This document shows, in pieces, positions 52,558 to 61,660 of a stretch of 64,000 nt of DNA (the stretch's first letter is position 1; each line of letters begins with the position of its first letter). The notes below the pieces were generated by a model that saw only the letters and a program-made list of their open reading frames with translations, made no database searches and was not told the DNA's origin. The stretch is from Streptomyces sp. L2 (GTDB lineage: Bacteria; Actinomycetota; Actinomycetes; Streptomycetales; Streptomycetaceae), in NCBI RefSeq assembly GCF_004124325.1, contig NZ_QBDT01000001.1:4526001-4590000 (forward strand). Direction: 5' to 3'. A program made the position numbers and the translations under genes.

Positions 52558-53706
52558 ATGGACCTGCGTGACGGCATCGGCATCCGGGCGGTGACGACCT
52601 GGCTGCCGCACGAGCGGTCCACCGCGGCCGACGCCCTCGCCGAGGGCCTGCTCTCCCCGGACGACCTGGCCAAGCTCGGCACCCGCGAGCTGCCCGTCTC
52701 CGGACTCGCCCCGCCCGAGATGGCGGTGCGCGCGGCCCGGCAGACCCTGGGCGCGGCCGGCGCCGACGCCGACGGGATCGACGTATTGGTGCACTCCTGG
52801 CTCTATCACCAGGGCCACGACTTCTGGTCGCCGCCGCACCACATCGCCGACCGGCTCGGCGCCTGCCGTGCGGTGCCCTTCGGGGTGCAGCAGATGTGCA
52901 ACGGCGGCGCCCTGGCCCTGCAGACCGCGGCCGCCTGGCTGCTCGCCGGGAAGGGTGGGGAACAGGCCCTCGTCACCACCGCCGACCGGTTCGCCGAGCC
53001 CGCGTTCCGACGCTGGAACGGCGACTACGGCGTGGTCTACGGCGACGCCGCCACCGCCGTCCTGCTGCACCGCGAGCCGCGCCCGGACGACGCCCTGCAC
53101 CTGCGGGCGCTGGCCACGGCCGCCGCACCGGACCTGGAGACCGTGCACCGCGGTGAGGACGAGTTCAGCCCCGCGCCGCTGACGCACACGCCGTACGTGG
53201 ACGTGCGCCGGACCAAGAAGGCCTTCCTCGCGGAGCACGGCCCCGACCGGCTCACCGAGGCCACCCTGCGGTCGGTGCGCTCACTGGTGCGGCGCGTGCT
53301 GGACGCGGCCGGACTGGCCCCGGGCGACCCGCGGCTGCGGTACGTCGCACTGCCCCGGCTCGGCCAGACCGCCCTCGACACCGCCTACCGCCCCGCCCTC
53401 ACCGACGTGGCGCACGCCGACACCCTCGACCTGGCCCCCGACACCGGCCACCTGGGGACCGGCGACGGCGCCGCCAACCTGGCCACCCTCGCCGAGGGCC
53501 GGCTCCTCGACCCCGGCCGCTACGCCCTGGTGATCAGCGGCGGCGGCGGCTTCACCTGGTCAGCCCTGCTGGTCCAGGCCCCGCCCCGGCCGGCCGGACC
53601 CGCCGACTCCGCAACAGCTGACCCGACCACCACCGCCGACACGACAAGGACGCAACCGATGCACGAGCACACCGGACACGGCCGCCAGGAGGGCCGCCGT
53701 GGATAG
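52558..53706 (+). CDS. KASIII-like protein with altered active site, probable acyltransferase
   Basis: This 382-aa thiolase-fold protein has Cys114 in GVQQMCNGGALAL, the acyl-enzyme site. The HQAN motif of FabH is replaced by PRLGQ (266-270), and the Asn position by a DTGH segment (Asp295, His298). KASIII homologues with altered triads (CerJ/DpsC group) perform acyl transfer or ester formation, or select unusual starters. The C-terminus carries a Thr/Asp-rich tail and a His-rich end (MHEHTGHGRQ). It follows the AfsA-like gene by 5 nt and overlaps the next gene by 8 nt. Confidence 0.82.
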   Translation: MDLRDGIGIRAVTTWLPHERSTAADALAEGLLSPDDLAKLGTRELPVSGLAPPEMAVRAARQTLGAAGADADGIDVLVHSWLYHQGHDFWSPPHHIADRLGACRAVPFGVQQMCNGGALALQTAAAWLLAGKGGEQALVTTADRFAEPAFRRWNGDYGVVYGDAATAVLLHREPRPDDALHLRALATAAAPDLETVHRGEDEFSPAPLTHTPYVDVRRTKKAFLAEHGPDRLTEATLRSVRSLVRRVLDAAGLAPGDPRLRYVALPRLGQTALDTAYRPALTDVAHADTLDLAPDTGHLGTGDGAANLATLAEGRLLDPGRYALVISGGGGFTWSALLVQAPPRPAGPADSATADPTTTADTTRTQPMHEHTGHGRQEGRRG

Positions 53707-54715
53707 GCCGACCGCCGGCAGGGCCGCCGTCATCGCCGGGCTCGGGGCCTACGTTCCCGAACGCGTCGTCACCAACGACATGCTGGCCGAGCACCTGGAC
53801 ACCTCCGACGAGTGGATCCGGACCCGGACCGGCATCTCCACCCGGCACGTGGTGGAGCCCGGCACCGCCACCTCCGACCTGGCCGTCGAGGCGGGCGCGC
53901 GGGCGCTGAAGTCGGCCGGCGGCCTCACCCCGGACGTGCTGGTGCTGGCCACGACGACACCGGACCGGCCGTGCCCCGGCACCGCCCCGGACGTCGCCGC
54001 CCGGCTCGGCCTCGGCCGCATCCCCGCCTTCGACGTCTCCGCCGTGTGCACCGGCTTCCTCTACGCCCTCGCCACCGGCGCCGGTTTTATCGCCTCCGGG
54101 CTGGCCGAACGCGTCCTGGTGGTGGCCGCCGAGGCGTTCACCACCATCCTGAACCCGGCCGACCGCACCACCAGCGTCATCTTCGGCGACGGCGCCGGAG
54201 CGGTGCTGCTGCGGGCCGGGGACCCGGCCGAGCCGGGCGCCGTCAAGGCGCTCGACCTCGGCAGCGACGGCACGGGCCGGGACCTGATCACCGTCCCGGC
54301 CGGCGGCTCCGCGCAACGCTCCACCGGGCTCCCGGCCAAGCCGGCGGACACGTACTTCCAGATGGACGGCAAGCCGGTGTTCATGAACGCCGTCCTGCAC
54401 ATGACGGCCTCGTCGAAGAAGGTCCTTGACGAGATCGGCTGGCAGGTGTCCGACGTGGACGCCTTCGTCGGCCACCAGGCCAACCTGCGCATCCTGCACG
54501 CCGTCGCCGACCGGCTCAAGATCCCCCGCGAGAAGGCCGTGGTCAACGTCGACCGCGTCGCCAACACCGCGGGTGCCTCCATCCCGCTCGCCCTCGCCGA
54601 CGCGGCCGCCGACGGCACGCTGCGGCCCGGCGACCGGGTCCTGATGACCGCCTTCGGCGGCGGGCTCACCTGGGGCTCGACCGCCGTCGAGTGGCCCGGC
54701 ATCGAGGCCGGCTGA
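53699..54715 (+). CDS. Beta-ketoacyl-ACP synthase III (FabH-like)
   Basis: This 338-aa condensing enzyme has the complete FabH triad: Cys117 in VSAVCTGF, His259 in GHQANLRIL and Asn289 in NTAGAS. It should start the chain by condensing an acyl-CoA with malonyl-ACP. LDTSDEWIRTRTGI is the typical N-terminal block. The GTG start overlaps the previous stop by 8 nt, so the two KASIII-type genes are co-translated. The starter acyl group cannot be inferred. Confidence 0.92.
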   Translation: MDRPTAGRAAVIAGLGAYVPERVVTNDMLAEHLDTSDEWIRTRTGISTRHVVEPGTATSDLAVEAGARALKSAGGLTPDVLVLATTTPDRPCPGTAPDVAARLGLGRIPAFDVSAVCTGFLYALATGAGFIASGLAERVLVVAAEAFTTILNPADRTTSVIFGDGAGAVLLRAGDPAEPGAVKALDLGSDGTGRDLITVPAGGSAQRSTGLPAKPADTYFQMDGKPVFMNAVLHMTASSKKVLDEIGWQVSDVDAFVGHQANLRILHAVADRLKIPREKAVVNVDRVANTAGASIPLALADAAADGTLRPGDRVLMTAFGGGLTWGSTAVEWPGIEAG

Positions 54716-54831
54716 CCCCACGACGGCCCGCGGCCTCCTCCCCCCACGAACACCGCCCGCACCGGGCACCGCCCCCTCGGGGCACCGCCAGAACACCCGG
54801 CACCACCACCCCACCAGTTGAGGAGATCACC

Positions 54832-55071
54832 ATGAGCGCCACCCACGACCGCGTCGTGTCCATCCTGACCTCGAAGTTCGGCGTCGCGGCCGACCAGCTG
54901 CGCGGCGACACCCAGCTCGGCGACCTGCGCTTCGACTCGCTGGCCCTGCTGGAACTCGCCCTCACGATCAGCGAGGAGTTCGGGATATTCGTCGCTCACG
55001 ACGAGCTCTCGCTGACCCACACGCTGACGGACGCCGTGAAGGTCGTCGAGGAGAAGGGTGTGACGGTCTGA
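54832..55071 (+). CDS. Acyl carrier protein
   Basis: This 79-aa ACP carries the 4'-phosphopantetheine attachment Ser36 in LRFDSLALLE. It is acidic with the four-helix pattern and ends KVVEEKGVTV. GAGGAG lies upstream of the ATG. The stop overlaps the ketosynthase start (TGATG), coupling the two. It is the only intact carrier in the cluster, since the carrier domain of the 45.7-kb fusion has lost its Ser. Confidence 0.93.
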   Translation: MSATHDRVVSILTSKFGVAADQLRGDTQLGDLRFDSLALLELALTISEEFGIFVAHDELSLTHTLTDAVKVVEEKGVTV

Positions 55072-56342
55072 TGGCCGCCCTGGACAAGGCCCGCGCACGC
55101 ACGGACACCCGCGGCCACACACCCCGCTTCGACGTCGCCGTCACCGGACTCGGACTCATCACCCCGGCGGGCATCGGCGTCGAGGCGAACTGGGAGCGCG
55201 TCTGCTCCGGCGTCTCGGCCGCCGCGGCCGACCCGACCCTCGGCGGCGGACCGGTCCGGATCTCCTGCCGGGTGCCCGGGTTCGACCCGATGGAGCTGCT
55301 CGGCCGGGAGAACGCCTGGCGGCTGGACCGGTTCGTCCAGCTCGCCATGGTCGCCGCCCGGCAGGCCGTCGACGACGCCGGCCTCGACCGCGGCACCTGG
55401 GACGGGGCCCGCGTCGGCGTCGTCCTCGGCAACTCCCTCGGCGGCACCGGCACGTTCGAGCAGCAGCACCGCCGCCTGGTGGACCACGGGCCGCAGCGCG
55501 TCTCGCCGCTGCTGATCCCTATGTCGATGATGAACATGGTCTCCGGCTACGTCGCCATCGACCTCGGGGCCCGCGGCCCCAACCTGGTCACGGCCACCGC
55601 CTGCGCGTCCGGGGCCACCGCCATCGGCATCGCCCGGGAACTGCTGCGCTCGCACGCCTGCGACATCGTCATCGCCGGTGCCAGCGAGTCGGCGCTGTCC
55701 CCGACCGTGATGGCCGGGCTCAACCAGATGGGCGCCCTGTCGGGGAGGCAGGACGACCCGCTGCGGGCCTCCCGCCCCTTCGACGCCGACCGGGACGGCT
55801 TCGTCGCCGCCGAGGGCGCCGGCGTCCTCGTCCTGGAACGGGTCGAGGACGCCCGGGCCCGTGGCGCCCGGATCCGCGCCAACATCAGCGGATACGGCTC
55901 CTCCGCGGACGCCTACCACGCCACCGCGCCCGATCCGTCCGGCGTCGGTGTCTCCCAGGCCGTCAACGCGGCCCTGGACGACGCCGGCCTCGGCGCCTCG
56001 GACGTCGCGCACATCAACGCGCACGGCACCTCCACCAAGCTCAACGACGAGACGGAGGCCAAGGTCGTGCACCGGCTGTTCGGCGAGAACCCGGCGGTGA
56101 CCTCCACCAAGGGCGTCACCGGGCACACCCTCGGCGCGGCCGGCGCGATCGAGGCGGCGTACACGGTGCTGGCGGTCGAACGCGGCACGGTGCCGCCGAC
56201 GGCCAACCTCACCAAGGCCGACGACGTGGTGCGCATCGACGTCGTACGCGACCGGGCGCGCACGCGGCGGATCGAGGTCGCCACGAGCAACTCGTTCGGC
56301 TTCGGCGGCCACAACGCGGTCCTGGTGGTGACCGCGGCCTGA
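55071..56342 (+). CDS. Beta-ketoacyl-ACP synthase II (FabF-like)
   Basis: This 423-aa elongating ketosynthase has the full triad: Cys178 in TATACASGATA, His318 in NAHGTST and His352 in VTGHTLGAAG. It lacks an adjacent chain-length-factor partner, so it resembles a FAS/aliphatic ketosynthase rather than an aromatic type II PKS. It would extend the ACP-bound chain with malonyl units. It is translationally coupled to the ACP gene. Confidence 0.93.
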   Translation: MAALDKARARTDTRGHTPRFDVAVTGLGLITPAGIGVEANWERVCSGVSAAAADPTLGGGPVRISCRVPGFDPMELLGRENAWRLDRFVQLAMVAARQAVDDAGLDRGTWDGARVGVVLGNSLGGTGTFEQQHRRLVDHGPQRVSPLLIPMSMMNMVSGYVAIDLGARGPNLVTATACASGATAIGIARELLRSHACDIVIAGASESALSPTVMAGLNQMGALSGRQDDPLRASRPFDADRDGFVAAEGAGVLVLERVEDARARGARIRANISGYGSSADAYHATAPDPSGVGVSQAVNAALDDAGLGASDVAHINAHGTSTKLNDETEAKVVHRLFGENPAVTSTKGVTGHTLGAAGAIEAAYTVLAVERGTVPPTANLTKADDVVRIDVVRDRARTRRIEVATSNSFGFGGHNAVLVVTAA

Positions 56343-56525
56343 CGCTTTGACCACCACCGCCTGAACCGGTCGTGGCGGGCCGGAGAGCACACTCCCGGTC
56401 CGCCACGGCCCCCACTGCTCCGCCCCGGATCCTCTCGTCCATTCCCCCGCCAACGGATCCGGGGCGGTCTTTCGTGCGTTCTCCCAGACAGATTCACCGG
56501 CCCCCTGCTCACCACGAGGAACCCC

Positions 56526-57485
56526 ATGACACCCACCCCCTCCACCACCCCCTTCGGCCCCGCGGTCGGCCCCGTCGGGCTCGGCTGCATGGGCATGAGC
56601 TGGCTCTACCGGGAGGACGAGCGCGACGACACCGCCTCCGCCGCCGTGCTCCACGAGGCACTCGGCCTGGGCGTGAACCTCCTGGACACCGCCGACATCT
56701 ACGGGGACGGCCACAACGAGGAACTGGTCGGCCGGGCGCTCGCCGGCCGCCGTGAGGAGGCGTTCGTCGCCACCAAGGGCGGCCTCGTCGTGGACGACCT
56801 GGCCGGCCGGCGCCTCCACCGCGACGGCTCACCCGCCCATCTGCGTACGGCACTGGAGGCGAGCCTGCGCCGGCTCGGCACCGAGAGCGTCGACCTGTAC
56901 TACCTGCACCGGCCCGACCCGGACGTGCCCCTGCTGGAGAGCTGGGGCGCGCTCGCCGAACTCGTCGCCGAGGGCAAGGCGCGCCGGATCGGGCTGTCCG
57001 AGGTCGGCCCCGAGGAGGCGGCCGCCGCGCACGCCGTGCACCCGGTCGCCGCGATCCAGTCGGAGCTGTCGCTGTGGACGCGGGACGCGCTGGAGAACGG
57101 CACGGTGGAGTGGTGCGCGCGCAACGGTGCCGCGTTCGTGCCGTTCGCCCCGCTCGGGCGCGGCTTCCTGACCGGCACCATCACCGGCGCCGACTTCGAC
57201 GCCACCGACTTCCGCGCGCACAACGGGCGGTTCACCGCCGACGCGGTCGACGCCAACGGGGCCATCGTCGGCCGGGTCCGCGAGGTCGCCGACCGGCACG
57301 GGGCGACCTGCGCCCAGGTCGCCCTCGCCTGGACCCTGGCCCAGGGCCCGCACGTCCTGCCGATCCCGGGCACCAAGAAGCCGGCCTACCTGCGCGAGAA
57401 CGCGGCGGCGGCCGGGCTGACGCTGAGCGCGCAGGACGTACGCCTGCTGAACGGGCTGCCGGCCGCGGTTGGCGCCCGGTACTGA
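56526..57485 (+). CDS. Aldo/keto reductase
   Basis: This 319-aa TIM-barrel NADPH oxidoreductase has the catalytic Asp/Tyr pair in LLDTADIYGDG, Lys in ATKGG, and His in LYYLHRPDP. GLGCMGMSWLY and VPFAPLGRGFLTG are typical of the AKR13-like group. A GAGGA site precedes the ATG. It lies 183 nt after the ketosynthase on the same strand and could reduce a ketone or aldehyde of the intermediate. A strong hairpin ends the operon. Confidence 0.9.
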   Translation: MTPTPSTTPFGPAVGPVGLGCMGMSWLYREDERDDTASAAVLHEALGLGVNLLDTADIYGDGHNEELVGRALAGRREEAFVATKGGLVVDDLAGRRLHRDGSPAHLRTALEASLRRLGTESVDLYYLHRPDPDVPLLESWGALAELVAEGKARRIGLSEVGPEEAAAAHAVHPVAAIQSELSLWTRDALENGTVEWCARNGAAFVPFAPLGRGFLTGTITGADFDATDFRAHNGRFTADAVDANGAIVGRVREVADRHGATCAQVALAWTLAQGPHVLPIPGTKKPAYLRENAAAAGLTLSAQDVRLLNGLPAAVGARY

Positions 57486-57497
57486 TCCGCACGCGCG

Positions 57498-57542
57498 AGG
57501 GGCGGGCCCCGGACCGGTCGACGCCGGTCGGGGCCCGCCCCT
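57498..57542. terminator. 19-bp bulged hairpin between convergent genes
   Basis: A 13-bp outer stem (57498-57510 with 57530-57542) and a 6-bp inner stem (57512-57517 with 57524-57529) surround TCGACG, with one bulged G. It ends the biosynthetic operon and faces the minus-strand monooxygenase. Confidence 0.75.
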
Positions 57543-57562
57543 TCGCGTGTCTGCAACACCCT

Positions 57563-59173
57563 TTAGGCGGCCACCGGCACCCGCTCCCCGTCCCGGGCCG
57601 GCGCCGGGGCGAGCCGGGTCAGGGCCGCGAGGATCTCGTGGGCGTCGGCCGCCCGGCGGGCCAGGGCTATGTGCTGGTCGGGGCGGACCAGGAGCAGCAG
57701 CGGGCCACGGCCGAGCGGACGCGGGCGCGGACGGCCGTACGCGGCGGGGGCCGGGGCCGTGTCGGTCAGGTCCTGCCGAGTGGTGTCCAGGTACCGCACC
57801 CCGACGAGGCCGGTGAGCCGCTCGGCGGAGCGGACCGCGCGGGCCGTGGCGGCCGGCAGCGGACGGCCGTCGCTCACGACGAGCAGCGTGTAGCGGTCGT
57901 CGTCCAGGGCCGTGCGCAGCGGGCGGCGGCGGGCGGTGCGCGCGTCCCACACCTCGCGGTCCGTGAGCAGGCCCCCGTCGGCGTGGCCCCCGATACGGCG
58001 GCGGGGGCCGGTCCGGTCGCCGTAGACCAGGCGCAGGCCCGCCAGCCAGGGTACGTAGGCGAGGTCGGCGATCCGGGCGGCGGAGCCGAGGCGGACGAGC
58101 AGGTCGCGCAGCGCCGTCTGGTACGGCTTGCGCACCATCCACAGCTTGGTCTGCACGTCGGCCTGGCGTACGACGGCCTCGGCGACCTGGTGGCGTTCGG
58201 CGGCGGCGGTGTCTAGGAGGCCGGGTGCGGCCGCGCCGCGCAGCACGAGGGCGAGCTTCCAGGCGAGGTTGTGGGCGTCGCCGACACCGGTGTTGAGTCC
58301 CTGCCCGCCGGCGGGGGAGTGGATGTGGGCGGCGTCGCCGAGGAGGAACACCCGGCCCTCGCGGGTGCGTTCGGCGCGGCGGGCGTGAACGGAGAAGGCG
58401 CTGATCCACACCGGGTCGCTCAACGTCAGGCCACCGGGGCCGCGTTCGTCGACCAGGCGCTGCACCTGCTCCAGGGTGATGTGGTCGCGGTCGAGGTCGG
58501 CGGGCGCCGAAGTGAACACACGGAACCGGCCGTTGGGGAGTCCACAGGTGACCAGGACGCCCTGGGGGGAGCAGTAGTAGTGGCTGGTGTCGTGTTCGAG
58601 TGGGCCCTCCATGTCGATGTCGGCGACGACGAACGTGGCCGGGTACGTCGCCCCGTCGAAGGGGATGCCGAGCAGCTCGCGCACCCGGCTGGAGGCGCCG
58701 TCGCAGCCGACCGCGTACGCGAACTCCTCGGTGTGCGAGGCTCCGTCGGGGCCGCGCAGCACGGCCCGTACGCCGGTGTCGTCCTGTTCGACGCCGAGCA
58801 GCTCGGTGGACCAGGCGACCGTGCCGCCCGCGTCCGTCAGCGCGTCGTGCAGCAGCGCCTCGACGTCCGGCTGCGGCAGGATGACCGGCTTGGTACGGGG
58901 GCGGAAGCGCAGGGTGCCGACGGGGGCGCCGGAGGAGTAGTAGCGGAACGCGTTCAGCGGCATGCCGCGGGCGGCGATGTGCGCGTCACCGCCGAGGCGC
59001 CGCAGGATCTCCAGCGTGCGCGGCCACACGAGCAGGGCCTTGCTGAGCGGGGATGCGCCGGCGGCCTTGTCGACGATCCGCACCGGGACACCGCGACGCA
59101 GCAGCTCGGTGGCGGTGGTGAGGCCGACCGGGCCGGCGCCGACGACCAGGACGGGCTTGCTGATCTCGGACAC
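57563..59173 (-). CDS. FAD-dependent aromatic-hydroxylase-type monooxygenase
   Basis: This 536-aa class A flavoprotein monooxygenase has VLVVGAGPVGLTTATELLRRG (FAD pyrophosphate), a DG motif in YAVGCDGASSRVRELLG, and GDAAHIHSPAGGQGLNTGVGDA (ribose-binding). A C-terminal thioredoxin-like domain follows, as in PheA/TfdB and polyketide hydroxylases. It uses NAD(P)H and O2 to hydroxylate a conjugated or phenolic ring, or to do a Baeyer-Villiger-type insertion. The GTG start has AGGAG. It is divergent from the ATP-grasp gene, with an operator copy between them. Confidence 0.92.
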   Translation of the reverse strand: MSEISKPVLVVGAGPVGLTTATELLRRGVPVRIVDKAAGASPLSKALLVWPRTLEILRRLGGDAHIAARGMPLNAFRYYSSGAPVGTLRFRPRTKPVILPQPDVEALLHDALTDAGGTVAWSTELLGVEQDDTGVRAVLRGPDGASHTEEFAYAVGCDGASSRVRELLGIPFDGATYPATFVVADIDMEGPLEHDTSHYYCSPQGVLVTCGLPNGRFRVFTSAPADLDRDHITLEQVQRLVDERGPGGLTLSDPVWISAFSVHARRAERTREGRVFLLGDAAHIHSPAGGQGLNTGVGDAHNLAWKLALVLRGAAAPGLLDTAAAERHQVAEAVVRQADVQTKLWMVRKPYQTALRDLLVRLGSAARIADLAYVPWLAGLRLVYGDRTGPRRRIGGHADGGLLTDREVWDARTARRRPLRTALDDDRYTLLVVSDGRPLPAATARAVRSAERLTGLVGVRYLDTTRQDLTDTAPAPAAYGRPRPRPLGRGPLLLLVRPDQHIALARRAADAHEILAALTRLAPAPARDGERVPVAA

Positions 59174-59214
59174 GACTGTCTCCTGACATCACTCGAATAC
59201 CTATCCTGATTTAT

Positions 59215-59228
59215 ATCAGTGTTCTGAT
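59215..59228. promoter_or_regulatory. Cluster operator copy in the monooxygenase/ATP-grasp gap
   Basis: ATCAGTGTTCTGAT is identical to the copy at 45559-45572. It lies 42 nt upstream of the monooxygenase start and 178 nt from the ATP-grasp start. It is preceded by TTAT and followed by AG. Confidence 0.75.
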
Positions 59229-59405
59229 AGTCGGGCGAGGGTGCGGGCGGGACGGGGACGGGGATGGCAGCAAGCTGCCGCCACCCGGCAGCTTCCTGGC
59301 GGCCCGTACGGCCGTCCGGGGCCCCGCCGAGGAGCAGTCTGGACAAGGCCACCCCGCCCACCGGCTGACCCGCAGCCTCGTCGAGTCATCGAAGGGACCA
59401 CCGAC

Positions 59406-60695
59406 ATGAGCACCGCACCCACGGGCACCGACGCCCTGCTGAACCCCGGCGACGCCGTCCCCACCGTCCTGGTCATGGGCACGGGCCGCCGCCAGTTCCG
59501 TGAGTACGCCCTGGCCGCCCTGGCCGAGCGGGCGCTGCTCGTCGCCGTGGACCTCCAGGTCCCCAGCTGGCAGTCCCGCTACGTCGAGGACTTCGCCACC
59601 ACCACGCCGGCCGTCACCGCGCAGCTCGCGGCCGGCCGGGACCTCGCCCGCCAGTACCCCGTGGACGGCGTCGTCTGCCTCGACGAGCGGTTCGCCGAGG
59701 CCGCCGCCGTCCTCGCCGAGGACCTGGCGCTGCCCGGCCCCGGCTCCGCCCTGGTGCGCACCGCCCAGGACCGGCTGCGGGTGCGCGAACTGCTCAACGC
59801 GGCCGGCGTCGGCGTCGTCCGCGCCCGCCCGGCGACCGGCGTGCGGGCCGCCGAGGAGGCCGCCGCCGAGCTGGGCCTGCCCGTCACCGTCCGCGCCCGG
59901 CACCGCGGCGCGGGCGCCGCCGGCCACCGCGTCGACCGGCTCGACGAGGTCGAGCAGGCCTTCCTCGCCGCCGTCGCCGGCGCCCCGCTCGGCACCGGGG
60001 CCGGCGTGACGGGCCGCACCGGTGAGGCCATCGTCGAGGAGTGCCTGGAGGGCCCCGAACTGGTCGTCTGCTCCACGGTGAGCGCGGGCCGGGTGCGGAT
60101 CTGGTTCACCGCCCGGCGCGACGGCGAGCTGACCGCCGTACGGGAGACCAAGAGCTACGTCGTCGACGCCACCGATCCCCTCGACCCCGAGGTGTCCGAC
60201 GTGGTGGTCCGGGCGCACCGCGCGCTCGGCATCCTGCACGGCGTGACCCACCTCGACCTGGTGCTGACCGCCGACGGCCCCCGCGTCACCCAGGTCGGCA
60301 CCTGGGTCCCCGGCGACCTGCTGCCGCTCATCGGCTACATGGCGACCGGCGCCGACCTGCCCACCGCGGCCGTCGAACTCGCCCTCGGCCAGGAGGTCGG
60401 CGAGCGCATCCTGCACCGCCGCTCGGCCGGCGTGCGCTTCGTCCGCCCCGTCGACGGCTCCGGCGTGCGCGACGGCGTCCTGCACCACGCCGGCGGCACC
60501 GGGCTGACCCGCGTCGTCTCCGAGTCGGAGACGGAACTGTCCGCCCCGGCCGGCGAGCTGACCCCGATCGCCGTCCTGACGGCCACCGCCGCCGACGGCC
60601 CCGGCTGCGCGGCGGTCCTGCACGCGGCGACGGAGGCCGCGGCGGCCGTCCCCGCGCCGGCCCAGGGCGCCGTACCGCTCCGAGCGGGCCGATGA
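59406..60695 (+). CDS. ATP-grasp domain ligase
   Basis: This 429-aa protein has an N-terminal Rossmann-like lobe (VPTVLVMGTGRRQFREYALAAL). An ATP-grasp fold follows (LPVTVRARHRGAGAAGHR; IVEECLEGPELVVCSTV; LHGVTHLDLVLTADGPRVTQVG). The arrangement resembles L-amino-acid or carboxylate-amine ligases and carbamoyl-phosphate-synthase-like proteins. Some metal-binding acidic positions look replaced (e.g. TQVG where ENVG-like motifs are common), so activity should not be assumed. It would form an amide from an acyl phosphate. Its first gene position beside an operator suggests co-regulation with the cluster. Confidence 0.8.
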   Translation: MSTAPTGTDALLNPGDAVPTVLVMGTGRRQFREYALAALAERALLVAVDLQVPSWQSRYVEDFATTTPAVTAQLAAGRDLARQYPVDGVVCLDERFAEAAAVLAEDLALPGPGSALVRTAQDRLRVRELLNAAGVGVVRARPATGVRAAEEAAAELGLPVTVRARHRGAGAAGHRVDRLDEVEQAFLAAVAGAPLGTGAGVTGRTGEAIVEECLEGPELVVCSTVSAGRVRIWFTARRDGELTAVRETKSYVVDATDPLDPEVSDVVVRAHRALGILHGVTHLDLVLTADGPRVTQVGTWVPGDLLPLIGYMATGADLPTAAVELALGQEVGERILHRRSAGVRFVRPVDGSGVRDGVLHHAGGTGLTRVVSESETELSAPAGELTPIAVLTATAADGPGCAAVLHAATEAAAAVPAPAQGAVPLRAGR

Positions 60696-60773
60696 CTCCC
60701 GTGAGGGGGGCCTTGGCGAGCCGCACCCCGCTCGCCTACAGTCAAGATCCACTACTCAACGGTGAGAGCCCTC

Positions 60774-61022
60774 ATGACCGCACGGACCCTGGACATCACC
60801 CTCAGCACCGAGGACCCCGACGCCGCCGCACGCGCCGCCCTGAGCGTCGCCCGGCTGATGGCCTACCTGCCCGCGTCCTGCGAGGTCGACTACACGGTGA
60901 CCGACCACCACCTCGCCCTCACCATCAGCACCCCGGCCCAGCACGCCGACCACCCCACGGTGGAGCAGGCAGTATCCCGCTCCTTGAAGGACCCAGCATT
61001 GGGAGCCTGGCGTCGCACCTGA
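60774..61022 (+). CDS. Small protein of unknown function downstream of the ATP-grasp gene
   Basis: This 82-aa soluble protein (LDITLSTEDPDAAARAALSV, then CEVDYTVTDHHLALTISTPA) has alternating hydrophobic strands suggesting a small alpha/beta fold. It is not recognised. It starts 78 nt after the ATP-grasp stop, and a GTG 12 nt upstream is an alternative start. TACAGT near 60737 could provide its own -10. It may be a partner of the ATP-grasp enzyme. Two copies of the dispersed terminator repeat follow. Confidence 0.6.
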   Translation: MTARTLDITLSTEDPDAAARAALSVARLMAYLPASCEVDYTVTDHHLALTISTPAQHADHPTVEQAVSRSLKDPALGAWRRT

Positions 61023-61039
61023 AAACCCGGGCTCCTGCA

Positions 61040-61172
61040 GCGCCCCGTAAGGGGCGCGGGGAACTGCGCGACCAGCCACGACGGCGCAGCACCTGAAACA
61101 TGACCTATCGGGGCAGGGCCCCCCTCAGGGGCACGGGGAACTGCGCAAAACCCACAACGCACCCGCACCCGA
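61040..61172 (-). repeat. Two inverted copies of the dispersed 3'-end repeat
   Basis: GCGCCCCGTAAGGGGCGCGG followed by GGAACTGCGCGACCAG lies at about 61040-61086. A variant ending GGGGAACTGCGC lies at about 61117-61172. They are in the opposite orientation to the copies at 42.9-43.1 kb and lie between the converging ends of the small gene and marR. Confidence 0.6.
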
Positions 61173-61192
61173 CAACGCACCCCCGCCGCCCC

Positions 61193-61642
61193 CTACCTCT
61201 CCAACACCTCCACCGCCCGCTCCAACAGCCCATGCAACTGCCCCCGCTCCCGAACCCCGAACCCCTCGGCCAACCGCTGCTCCACCCCCTGCACCCGCCC
61301 GTCCGCCTTCTTCAGCACCGCCCGCCCCGACCGGCTCAGCCGAGTCACCAGCACCTTGGCGTGAATCTCGGACGGCTCCCGCTCCACCCACCCCTTCTGC
61401 TCCAGATTCCCCAGAATCGTGGCCATCGTCTGCGGCGTCACCCCGCACAGCCGCGCCAGCTGCGCCCCCGACAGCCCACTGGACTGGGACAGCCCGAGCA
61501 GGGTGGCGTGCTGCGGCACGGTCAGGTCGAACTCCCTGAGCGCCTCGCTCTTGTGCGCGGCCAGCAACTGCTCCGCCCGCTTGATCAGCTGCCCCAGCGA
61601 CCAGTCCGTCCGGTCCACCGACTTGCCAGTGCTCGCACTCAC
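61193..61642 (-). CDS. MarR-family regulator, likely cluster repressor
   Basis: This 149-aa winged-helix protein has LGQLIKRAEQLLAAHKSEALREF as its dimerisation helix. LSGAQLARLCGVTPQTMATIL is the recognition helix, and KGWVEREPSEIHAKVLVTRL the wing. The GTG at 61642 is preferred (GGAG with 6-nt spacing); another GTG lies 3 nt upstream. It is the only MarR-type gene inside the cluster. Such proteins bind 14-20-nt palindromes like the repeated ATCAG-NGTT-CTGAT. A degenerate copy precedes its own start. A phenolic or acyl product probably relieves repression; this is inference. Confidence 0.87.
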   Translation of the reverse strand: MSASTGKSVDRTDWSLGQLIKRAEQLLAAHKSEALREFDLTVPQHATLLGLSQSSGLSGAQLARLCGVTPQTMATILGNLEQKGWVEREPSEIHAKVLVTRLSRSGRAVLKKADGRVQGVEQRLAEGFGVRERGQLHGLLERAVEVLER

Positions 61643-61660
61643 CACAATCTCCGTATCCCT

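Noticed and set aside
55071..56342. Type II aromatic polyketide cluster
   Set aside because: There is no chain length factor partner, cyclase or aromatase. The ketosynthase is FabF-like with FabH and FabG, so an aliphatic chain is more likely.
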